From positions 186,001 to 250,000 of the forward strand of contig NZ_JBBEXD010000006.1 in NCBI RefSeq assembly GCF_037782385.1: DNA of 64,000 nt. The letters are read 5' to 3'. The translations under genes were made by a program, and so were the position numbers. The notes beneath the pieces were generated by a model that searched no databases, was not told the origin of the DNA, and worked only from the letters and a program-made list of their open reading frames with translations. Below are positions 1 to 8,077 of this stretch, one piece after another; position 1 is the first letter of the stretch; each line of letters starts with the position of its first letter. Source of the stretch: Ascidiimonas meishanensis. Its GTDB lineage: Bacteria; Bacteroidota; Bacteroidia; Flavobacteriales; Flavobacteriaceae.

Positions 1-1634
1 CGGTAAATGAAAAGTTTTATGAAACCTATGATTTTGATTTCTTAAAACTATACCTCGTTAACTCTTTCTTGAATATAAAAGACAACCCAGAATTGATGAT
101 TACTAAAGAAGATATCGTTGATGTACCTCAAAGAATGAAAATAGGTCACATTGCAAAATTAGCCAAAGAAAGAGCTAATTTATTAATCCCCGTTGATGAT
201 ATTTACAATTATATACAGGGAGGTTTAACTTGTTCTGATTATGCCGAAGAAGCTTATAAGACCATACAGATTGATAAACCTTATAATGGTTCTGACGTAT
301 TGTACTTTAGAACTACAAAAGGATTTATAGGCGAAGATAATTTAATGAACTGGGACTCTTTAGATATCTATGCGCTCTATGACTATATCACACCATGGGA
401 AAATCTGGTGGAAAAAAATATGGAGGTAGTCACTGTCAATAGTGATCACTTTAGTATCCTAGAAGAACCTACTCTCTTTGTAGTAGCTTCCAAAATTGAG
501 CAACTCCTTAATCAACCAGAAACGGAAGATTTTAAAGACTATAATTTATTTAAAAAACAATTTAGTGAAGTAAATAACTTTATTTGTTATCCAATTTTAA
601 AAGCCTTTAAAAGTAAAGGACTCTTCCTTAAAAAAGGAGAGCAAAATACGTATAATGATATTAAAGAGAAAATTGGTGTACTTACAGAATATCATCGTTT
701 AGTAGACGAGTTAGTCAATATATTAATTCAGAATAAATTTCTTAAAAAAGAGGGAAAACATATTGTATGTACTGCAATCATTAATAGTGCAAAAACTAAG
801 AAAGAACTAAATGGTATAGAGGGTACATTAGAGATGTTTTCTAAAGAATATACGGAGGTATCAAACTATTTACCGCTAATGGAAACATGTCTGAAAAAAT
901 TTATGAATGTGGTGAATGGAGATTCGCAAGGAGTAGATGTGATCTTTCCAAGAGGTAGCACAGAATTATTAGATCCTATTTATGCAGGGAATTTTCAAAT
1001 GGATTATTATAATAACTTGATAGCGCAGTCTGTAAAAATGTATATTAAAAACAAACTGCGAATTTATCCAAATACCCGAATTAATATTCTTGAGGTAGGA
1101 TCTGGTACAGGAGCCACGAGTAAAGTGGTTTTTGATGCTATCCAAGAATATTCAAACAAAATAACATTTTACTATACAGATATAGCCCCTATGTTCTTGC
1201 AAATGGCTAAACAACAGTTTTTAGAAAAAAATCCGTTTATAGAATTTACTATACTCGATATAAATAAACCGTTTAGTGAACAAGGTTATGAACCTGGTAG
1301 TGTAGATATTGTACTGGGAAGCAATGTTTTACATACCTGTTTTTTAATAGAACCTGTGCTAAAGCATATTCAAGAAGTGTTAAGACCAACGGGTATAGTT
1401 TTAATTAATGAGTTGACTCAAAAATTGAATTATAACACACTTACTTTTGGCTTGCTTAGTGATTGGTGGCAATATAAAGATGAAAAATTAAGAATAGAAG
1501 GATCTCCATTATTTACAAATCAACAATGGTGTAAATTGTTAGAAGCAAATGGTTTTCTAAAAAGTGAAATAAAAGGGATAGATAGTAATAGCCATGAGAA
1601 TATGGCACAAAGCTTAATAGTTGGAGAAAAATAA
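1..1634 (+). CDS. C-terminal part of a PKS/NRPS-type megaenzyme ending in a SAM methyltransferase domain (partial)
   Basis: The frame is open from base 3 to the TAA at 1632, with no stop at the left edge, so the gene starts outside the window; the first in-frame start-like codon, TTG at 69, is not a convincing start. The last ~200 residues hold a class I SAM-dependent methyltransferase: motif I LEVGSGTG (bases ~1089-1112), an acidic YYTDIAP strand end, and SNVLHTC followed by VLRPTGIVLINELT, the order seen in methyltransferase domains of polyketide synthases. The ~300 residues before it are helical and I do not recognise them. The downstream exporter and acyltransferase-like gene support a secondary-metabolite cluster. 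The natural substrate, and whether C- or O-methylation, cannot be told. Confidence 0.8.
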   Translation, partial: VNEKFYETYDFDFLKLYLVNSFLNIKDNPELMITKEDIVDVPQRMKIGHIAKLAKERANLLIPVDDIYNYIQGGLTCSDYAEEAYKTIQIDKPYNGSDVLYFRTTKGFIGEDNLMNWDSLDIYALYDYITPWENLVEKNMEVVTVNSDHFSILEEPTLFVVASKIEQLLNQPETEDFKDYNLFKKQFSEVNNFICYPILKAFKSKGLFLKKGEQNTYNDIKEKIGVLTEYHRLVDELVNILIQNKFLKKEGKHIVCTAIINSAKTKKELNGIEGTLEMFSKEYTEVSNYLPLMETCLKKFMNVVNGDSQGVDVIFPRGSTELLDPIYAGNFQMDYYNNLIAQSVKMYIKNKLRIYPNTRINILEVGSGTGATSKVVFDAIQEYSNKITFYYTDIAPMFLQMAKQQFLEKNPFIEFTILDINKPFSEQGYEPGSVDIVLGSNVLHTCFLIEPVLKHIQEVLRPTGIVLINELTQKLNYNTLTFGLLSDWWQYKDEKLRIEGSPLFTNQQWCKLLEANGFLKSEIKGIDSNSHENMAQSLIVGEK

Positions 1635-1675
1635 GACTATTCTATTTATAAATTATTCTAATTAAGGATATAAAT

Positions 1676-2536
1676 ATGCTAAAGGTAGAAAACCTGTATT
1701 ATACATACGCCAAAAATGATAACCCAACAATTAAAGGAATTAGTTTTGAAGTAAAACCGGGTAAAATCATAGGATTCTTAGGTCCTAGCGGAGCTGGTAA
1801 AAGTACAGTTCAAAAAATTATAATTCGTTTATTGTCAGGGTATAAAGGTGATATAGAGGTGTCTGGCAAAAAACTTCAAGATTGGAATTTAAAAGATTAT
1901 TATGAATATATAGGGGTAGGTTTTGAATTACCCAATCACTACCTTAAATTAACTGCCTTAGAAAATTTAAATTTATTTGGATCATTTTATAGCTGTCCTA
2001 TCAAATTTGATCATTTATTAGAGCAAGTTGGATTAGCAGAACATAAAAATAAACGAGTAGAAGAATTTTCTAAAGGAATGAAAATGCGCTTAAATTTTGT
2101 ACGTGCATTTATGCATGACCCAAAACTAATTTTCCTTGATGAACCTACTTCTGGATTGGATCCTGTAAGTGCTAGAAACCTTAAAAATATAATTATAGAG
2201 CAAAAGAGAAAAGGTAAAACTATTTTTCTAACCACTCACAATATGTATGATGCAGAAGAGCTTTGTGATCAGGTAGGTTTTATCGTAGATGGAGAACTAA
2301 AGGTGATGGATAATCCGGCAACGCTTAAAAGGGAAGGTTTTACACCTAAAGTGGTATTAAAATATAAAAATGATGAATCCTTTGAAAAGGAATTTGATTT
2401 ACAGGGTATAGGACAAAATGAAAACTTTATTAAGACGCTTAAAAATACTGATTACACTATTGAATCAATTAACACTAAGAAGACAACATTAGAGGATGTT
2501 TTTATAAAAGTTACGGGTGCTAACTTATCCAAATAA
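1676..2536 (+). CDS. ABC transporter ATP-binding protein (exporter type)
   Basis: 286-residue nucleotide-binding subunit. Walker A GPSGAGKST is at residues 36-44, a degenerate signature FSKGM at 131-135, Walker B LIFLDEP at 151-157 followed by TSGLD, and the switch histidine in TTHNM near 190. The Q-loop region reads GFELPNHYLKL, lacking the usual Gln. The C-terminal ~80 residues are the extension common in ABC-2 drug/antibiotic exporters (DrrA/CcmA-like). It starts 41 bp after the methyltransferase gene and is followed by two membrane subunits, so it probably powers export of, or self-protection against, the cluster product. Confidence 0.9.
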   Translation: MLKVENLYYTYAKNDNPTIKGISFEVKPGKIIGFLGPSGAGKSTVQKIIIRLLSGYKGDIEVSGKKLQDWNLKDYYEYIGVGFELPNHYLKLTALENLNLFGSFYSCPIKFDHLLEQVGLAEHKNKRVEEFSKGMKMRLNFVRAFMHDPKLIFLDEPTSGLDPVSARNLKNIIIEQKRKGKTIFLTTHNMYDAEELCDQVGFIVDGELKVMDNPATLKREGFTPKVVLKYKNDESFEKEFDLQGIGQNENFIKTLKNTDYTIESINTKKTTLEDVFIKVTGANLSK

Positions 2537-2701
2537 GTATTATTAAGCGGTCATTTTCTATGGGGCGTTTCAGTAAGATAAACAATAGTAAAGTAAGTTC
2601 TAGTGTAAGTAAATAACATTATACAAGAAATGTAGATTATTAATGCAGGGAATATACGCTCTATGAAAAATAGGAGTATTCCAGAATAAATTAGGTGAGT
2701 A

Positions 2702-3418
2702 ATGGAAAGTATGAAAAATAATTTCAATTTATTATACAAAGCTCTGAAATGGGATTTCTATTTACAAAAGAAGTATAACATTCTTTTAATAGCTTTAATC
2801 ATATCTATATTCTATGCGGTATGCTGGAAAATAATTGGGAACGATTTGCCTGGAGAAGTTTTAGTGATATTAATATTTAGCGATCCTGCTATGTTAGGAT
2901 TTCTTTTTATAGGTGTTTTGTTGCTTACAGATAAAGGTAGTAGAACATTACAAGTATTCAACATATCACCATTGAGTACAGAGGGGTATATATGGTCTAA
3001 AACTATTTCATTAACTATTATTACTATATTTTGTAGTTTAGTAATTACAATAGCTGCTCATGGTTTGGACTTTAATTTTATTTATTTATTACTTGGAGTA
3101 ATTTTATCTTCTACATTGTTTATTTTCATTGGTTTTATTGCTGTTTCTTTAGTAAATAATTTCAATGAATATGTTTTTGTACTGCCCTTTTTTATGCTTC
3201 CATTATGTATTCCATTTTTGAATTATTTTGGGATAACCAACACGAAATTATTTTATCTAATCCCAACACAAGCATCACTTATTCTTTTAGATACCATACT
3301 TCATAAGAATACAGATTTTATACAGATTATGTATGCCATAGGATATTTAATATTATGGAACTTCATAGGGTACATAATCGCAAAGAAGTTTTATAAGAAA
3401 TTCTTAATTAAACAATAA
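2702..3418 (+). CDS. ABC-2 type transporter permease subunit (first of pair)
   Basis: 238-residue very hydrophobic protein with about six predicted membrane segments and no large soluble domain, the size and pattern of a small ABC-2 permease. It lies 165 bp after the ATPase gene and one base before a second permease of identical length, so the three probably form one exporter. A second possible start is ATG at 2711. The assignment rests on topology and neighbours; no residue-level family motif is recognised. Inferred role: inner-membrane channel half for export of the biosynthetic product. Confidence 0.7.
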   Translation: MESMKNNFNLLYKALKWDFYLQKKYNILLIALIISIFYAVCWKIIGNDLPGEVLVILIFSDPAMLGFLFIGVLLLTDKGSRTLQVFNISPLSTEGYIWSKTISLTIITIFCSLVITIAAHGLDFNFIYLLLGVILSSTLFIFIGFIAVSLVNNFNEYVFVLPFFMLPLCIPFLNYFGITNTKLFYLIPTQASLILLDTILHKNTDFIQIMYAIGYLILWNFIGYIIAKKFYKKFLIKQ

Positions 3419-3419
3419 T

Positions 3420-4136
3420 ATGGGTAAATTACTTTCACTTTTCATAAATGATGGGAAATTTATTTTTAGAAATTCTATTTTGATTGTTCTAGCAATAGCC
3501 CCATTACTTATTATGGGGTTCATAAGATATTTATTGCCTTTTATTGCTAAAAACTATTTGCCCGAATTAATTATTCATTATCCATATATAATAGCGCTAT
3601 TTTGTTTGATGACAGCAATTTTTCCCGCTTTTGCTATTTCATTTATTATGCTGGATGAAAAAGATGAAGATCTTTTTCAAGTACTACGAGTGATGCCTAT
3701 TTCATTTTTAGATTTTTTAACGTATCGATTAACTTTTGTTTTCTGTTTTGGCTTTTTCTTTTCTTTTCTAACGTTAAAATTTAATGGTCTTTTAGAAGTA
3801 GATACCAGTACTTGTATTTATATGGCTCTATTATTTGCTTTATCAGGACCAATTGTCACTCTGGTGACAGTTACATTTGCATCCAATAAAGTTGAAGGAC
3901 TAGCTATACTTAAAGCAATTAACTTCATTTTTATATTACCTTTATTATCCATATTTATACCCTCTAACTGGAAATTTGTTTTATCAATTATCCCACAATT
4001 CTGGTCATACCAGACTTTTGTTCAGTATTTTAATAATAATTCATTATGGTATTTTATCATAGGGGTACTATTTCATGTCCTTACACTAATTGGGCTTATA
4101 GCATTGTTTAAAGTAAATATTTTTCGTCGAAAATAA
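3420..4136 (+). CDS. ABC-2 type transporter permease subunit (second of pair)
   Basis: 238-residue membrane protein with about six hydrophobic segments. An acidic stretch LDEKDEDLFQVLRVMPIS after the second segment resembles the cytoplasmic loop of ABC-2 permeases that contacts the ATPase. It starts one base after the stop of the previous permease, which implies translational coupling and a heterodimeric membrane part. It shows no obvious sequence identity to its partner. Function is inferred from context and topology. Confidence 0.7.
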   Translation: MGKLLSLFINDGKFIFRNSILIVLAIAPLLIMGFIRYLLPFIAKNYLPELIIHYPYIIALFCLMTAIFPAFAISFIMLDEKDEDLFQVLRVMPISFLDFLTYRLTFVFCFGFFFSFLTLKFNGLLEVDTSTCIYMALLFALSGPIVTLVTVTFASNKVEGLAILKAINFIFILPLLSIFIPSNWKFVLSIIPQFWSYQTFVQYFNNNSLWYFIIGVLFHVLTLIGLIALFKVNIFRRK

Positions 4137-4285
4137 TTAATACCTATCTATTGATTTTACCTACCGCATACACACAAGCTTATAAAAGACAAATCTTAAG
4201 AGCTTAATTTTTTCAAATTAATTTAAAGAAGAATATTGGTTCTTTAAAATGAGTACTATTATAAATAAAATATCAATTTAACCTA

Positions 4286-5236
4286 ATGAAAAATCACAAA
4301 ATCATATTTTTATTTTCAGGACAAGGAAGCCAATACAGAGGGATGGGGCAAAGTTTATATGAAAAAAACCTAGTTTTTAGAGCTAGTTTAGAAAAAAGTG
4401 ATTTAATAGTTAGGCAATTATTAAATAGATCTTTAATCTATGAATTGTATGAATCTAAGGATAAAGATTTTGATGAATTACTAATAACACATCCAGCTAT
4501 CGTTGCGGTAGAAATAGCCATGTTTGAGGTTTTACAAAGTATGAATATCAATCCTGATTACGTTTGTGGAAACAGCTTAGGAGAATTCGCTGCGGCATTT
4601 GCTAGTAACGTATGGGATTTAGAGACTGCCATAAGATTTTCAATAGAACAGGCAAAAACTATTGTAAATACTGGTTTAGAAGGTGGAATGCTAGCCGTAA
4701 TTGATAATGAGAAAAAACTTGATAAACAACGTTACTTAGATTATGATCTATTTCTTGCTTCCGATAATTTTGAAGGACATTATACCTTATCAGGTTCAGT
4801 TAAAAATTTAGACTCATTTCAAATAGATTCAACTAAAAAAGGGGTGAATTTTGTACGTCTTCCAGTAAAAATTCCTTTTCATTCCTCTTTACTGTTTAAT
4901 GAGTTAAGTCATGTTAAATATCCAACAATTAACAATCTGGGATTACGCAATCCTACCTCAGGATTTGTTTCCGGAATGAAATGTAAAGAATTAAATATCC
5001 TGCCCACAAACTATTTTGAGCAAGTAATAAGCTTGTATATGAATTATACAAAAACCATAAATTATTTGGAAGAAAAAGGAGCATGCTTTTATATTGATCT
5101 GGGACCTTCTGGCACAAGCGCAACATTTACAAAGTATAATTTAGATACGAAATCAAATTCAAAGACTTTTCAAATAATGACACCGTTTAAAAGAGAAGTG
5201 CAACAGCTTAATGAATTAAAAAATTACTTGAATTAG
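4286..5236 (+). CDS. Stand-alone acyltransferase-like protein; candidate proofreading acyl hydrolase of a trans-AT pathway
   Basis: 316 residues, FabD/trans-AT fold. Visible motifs: N-terminal FLFSGQGSQYRGMG, nucleophile elbow GNSLGE with Ser97 (GHSLGE in most relatives, so His is Asn here), and catalytic His199 in IPFHSSLL. Where malonyl-specific enzymes have the substrate-carboxylate Arg (KRGELM-type helix), this protein reads IEQAKTI, placing Gln122 at the Arg position in my manual alignment. In trans-AT clusters, Arg-to-Gln marks acyl hydrolases of the PedC type that clear stalled acyl chains from carrier proteins; an AT using a non-dicarboxylic acyl group is the alternative. Its position after the exporter fits the end of a biosynthetic cluster. 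Confidence 0.85.
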   Translation: MKNHKIIFLFSGQGSQYRGMGQSLYEKNLVFRASLEKSDLIVRQLLNRSLIYELYESKDKDFDELLITHPAIVAVEIAMFEVLQSMNINPDYVCGNSLGEFAAAFASNVWDLETAIRFSIEQAKTIVNTGLEGGMLAVIDNEKKLDKQRYLDYDLFLASDNFEGHYTLSGSVKNLDSFQIDSTKKGVNFVRLPVKIPFHSSLLFNELSHVKYPTINNLGLRNPTSGFVSGMKCKELNILPTNYFEQVISLYMNYTKTINYLEEKGACFYIDLGPSGTSATFTKYNLDTKSNSKTFQIMTPFKREVQQLNELKNYLN

Positions 5237-5836
5237 CTTAAAATTATAGCCATAAAGTTACTATTTGAACTAATTTTATTATATGCAGTAGTATTACCAC
5301 CAATCTAGAAAACAAACTGAGGTATCATTCTATGGTACACATATAATCATAATCTTAAAGCTGCTTTTTACTTTATGAGCAGTGCATTTTGGGATGCTTA
5401 TTATAATTCCTTGCAATAACACTTATAATCAGAATCAATCACTTATTAAATTTCATGCACTAGGGTAGGATAAAATCCCATATTTTGTAATTAATAACTC
5501 AAACTATGTTAAGAATTAAATTCTGCCATAAGTATTAAGTTGGTAGGGTGAATTTAAATTCGTTCACAATATCTAAATACTAAACAAGTATGAGAACCAT
5601 AATAGAGGTAAGGTCTGAGACAGAAATAGGAAAAATAGGGATTGTTATTTCTTCAAATTTAGTAGGTTGAAAAATCAAGATTTATAACAACTAATTTCTT
5701 TTCATAAAAACCAAAATTAATCTAATGAATGAGAAATTCAACTTTTTATCTAAAGGGCTAAGCCATTTGGTAGTAACATAAAGTATTTCATAAGGTTTTG
5801 AGAAGGTAAAAAAACAATTTTTAATAAACTTATTTA
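5237..5836. other. 600-bp intergenic region, no gene seen
   Basis: AT-rich with stops in all frames. No recognisable gene remnant, hairpin terminator or repeat was found. It separates the biosynthetic genes from the LRR genes and presumably carries the promoter of the first LRR gene, but no convincing Bacteroidota promoter (TTTG / TAnnTTTG) was found. Confidence 0.5.
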
Positions 5837-7501
5837 ATGGGAAATATTGCCACTGCAAGACAAAAAATTAAAGAAGCAAAAGATAACGGAGAGACTATTT
5901 TAAATCTAACCATGTTGGGTTTGACTGCGCAAGAATTAGCATCACTAATTCCCAGCATAGCAGAAATTCCAGGATTAAAGGAAGTAGACTTAGCTGAAAA
6001 TAGAATAGACATACTACCAGATACAATTCGTAATTTAACCATGTTGGAAGAGCTTAATCTAGAAGGAAATGAACTTCAAGGTCTACCGGATTCCATTAGT
6101 GATTTACAAAATCTAAAAAATATATTTCTCGCAGATAATGACATTGAACAATTCCCTACCATATTAACAAGTCTAACGAATCTTGAGTATGCAGACCTTC
6201 GTGCCAATGCGATGCAAGATCTACCCAGATCAATAACCAGTTTGGGTAATTTAAATATTGATCTGAGTAACAATCCGCTATCTCAAGAAGCACTAACTTG
6301 GATAACTACTACTTTTACAGATGGCAATATCACTACAGATCTAAATGCATTAGAGACAGATTATGATATAACTGATGTTATTGAGGCGATGTACCCAGAA
6401 ACAAAGGATGAAACTTTGGAAATGATAGCTAATTTAGATTTTGGTTCTTTTAGCACCGCTACTCAGAATAATAGAAATGCAAATGATGTTGTTACTGAGT
6501 TTTTGAGTAAAACTCCTTTTGAAGGTAGGGTGGCAAGAGAAGTATATCTCCCGGCAACTAAGCAAATGCTTGATATTGTATTAAACCCTAGAAACACAGA
6601 AGAAGATAAGAGCACAGAGCTTCAAAAGATGGCAACCTCCCTAGGTAATTGTTCCACCCCTGTTAAAAGTTTTTTAATACAAAATAAGGTAAACAAACAA
6701 CTAAGCGAAGAAGCTTCATTAACCCCGCTTTTGGAAAATTTATTGGATAGAGAAGCCGTAGAAGATAGAATAAACACCGTTTTTAAAGATAAGTTTAAGT
6801 CTGGTGACAAAATAGAAATGATTCAAGCTATGGTAGACAGTATTTTTATGGAAGGTGCCGAGCGTTATCAACATAATACCAATCTTAGAATTACAGGAGA
6901 AAGACCACGGTTGGAATCTAAAACGATCAATCAAGAATATGGTTTTAGAAACTTACCAGACGATGCGGCATCTATCTTCGCCAAGCTCTTTTGCGAAACC
7001 AATAATGAAAATGCACTTATCAAAAATACAACAGGTGAGTATGTGTTAGACCCTCCAAAATTAAAATCTATTACTTCGGCTTACCGGGCAAGATTTGCCA
7101 TTATTAGCGCTGAAGAAAGAGTGGTATCCGAAAAAACAGCGAGCTATAATATGGAGGTTACCGCATTGCTTAACAATGACGATTTAATGGAAAACACAAC
7201 AGAGCCTGATGTCGCTTTGTTATTAGATATCCCTTCGCAACAGGAAGAATTACGGGTGGCACTGTTTCGCACACCAGAAAGTGAACGCGATGCTACCTAC
7301 GATAGATTTTTGCAAGATCAAAAAACAAAAATCAGACAAGCCATACAAAAATATGCCCCCCAAAAGGTAGTATTACCAGGGCTATTAAATCCTATGAATG
7401 ACGGTAGGCGATCACCCTCACCAGATGGTGGCGGAAAACGAAAAGCAACTCCTTCTCAAAATGAAGCTTCGCAAAATAAAAGAAGTAGAAGTCCAGGTTA
7501 A
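5837..7501 (+). CDS. Leucine-rich-repeat protein with conserved-Cys C-terminal domain and basic bipartite tail (paralogue 1)
   Basis: 554 residues. Residues ~20-150 hold about five LRRs of the LPxxIxxLxxLxxLxLxxN type, closed by NNPLSQEAL. Residues ~160-500 form a helical domain not recognised with certainty; around Cys272 it reads TSLGNCSTPVKSFL, which recalls the catalytic-Cys loop of NEL ubiquitin ligases (LG-x-C-x-D-R-V) but lacks the Asp two places after Cys. The last ~45 residues are Pro/Ser/Arg/Lys-rich: RRSPSPDG, then KRK, an 11-residue spacer and KRSR, a bipartite nuclear-localisation pattern. There is no signal peptide. A full-length paralogue follows 576 bp downstream. A host-directed effector is an inference only. 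Confidence 0.8.
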   Translation: MGNIATARQKIKEAKDNGETILNLTMLGLTAQELASLIPSIAEIPGLKEVDLAENRIDILPDTIRNLTMLEELNLEGNELQGLPDSISDLQNLKNIFLADNDIEQFPTILTSLTNLEYADLRANAMQDLPRSITSLGNLNIDLSNNPLSQEALTWITTTFTDGNITTDLNALETDYDITDVIEAMYPETKDETLEMIANLDFGSFSTATQNNRNANDVVTEFLSKTPFEGRVAREVYLPATKQMLDIVLNPRNTEEDKSTELQKMATSLGNCSTPVKSFLIQNKVNKQLSEEASLTPLLENLLDREAVEDRINTVFKDKFKSGDKIEMIQAMVDSIFMEGAERYQHNTNLRITGERPRLESKTINQEYGFRNLPDDAASIFAKLFCETNNENALIKNTTGEYVLDPPKLKSITSAYRARFAIISAEERVVSEKTASYNMEVTALLNNDDLMENTTEPDVALLLDIPSQQEELRVALFRTPESERDATYDRFLQDQKTKIRQAIQKYAPQKVVLPGLLNPMNDGRRSPSPDGGGKRKATPSQNEASQNKRSRSPG

Positions 7502-8077
7502 TGAAATACGGTTGATGCTAAAATTAAATTATTTTCCACTTATAGGAGGAAAGTCCTTACACAATATGATTTTTATAAGATTGGTACTTAAAACTTATAA
7601 TAGAGTGCTATTTTATTTTCTCCTATTTTTTTAATGTCTGGTTGAGCGTTGTTTTCATCCCTCAGAATTTTTTTAGTATACCTGTCTATTTTCACAGTTC
7701 TTTTTTAATGCTATTTTTGTGTACACCCAGTTTATAAATGATGCGTTTTTGGTGGAAACCAGCCTATAAAAACCTTTGAGTTTAATATCTCACGGGTTAT
7801 ATTAAATAGTAGTGGTTTTTGTATGGAAAGGATATAAAAAGATAGATTTCAATATTTTAAGTTTAAATATTATATCTATAACTTAAACTCATGTTTTAAA
7901 TTATTGTATCCCTAATCAAGTAATGGTTTTAAATTTACATAGTTAAGACTTAAATTCAGTACAAATGGTTGAGTTAATATGTAGTGTTTCCATAAGCATC
8001 CGCCTAAATATATTTAACTCATTATAGATGGTAAAATACATTCAGAAAATAATGTAACTAATGCTTAAAACAGAAAT
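7502..8077. other. 576-bp spacer between the LRR paralogues, no gene seen
   Basis: AT-rich, no open frame with family resemblance and no clear terminator. The spacer does not visibly match the region upstream of the first LRR gene, so the paralogue pair is not a recent whole-unit duplication. Confidence 0.5.

Noticed and set aside
69..71. TTG as start of the methyltransferase gene
   Set aside because: The frame is open without interruption to the left edge, so this is an internal codon of a truncated gene.
2551..2739. 62-residue hydrophobic minus-strand frame between ABC transporter genes
   Set aside because: Antisense to the permease start, AT-rich DNA gives hydrophobic peptides by chance; operon spacing is explained without it.
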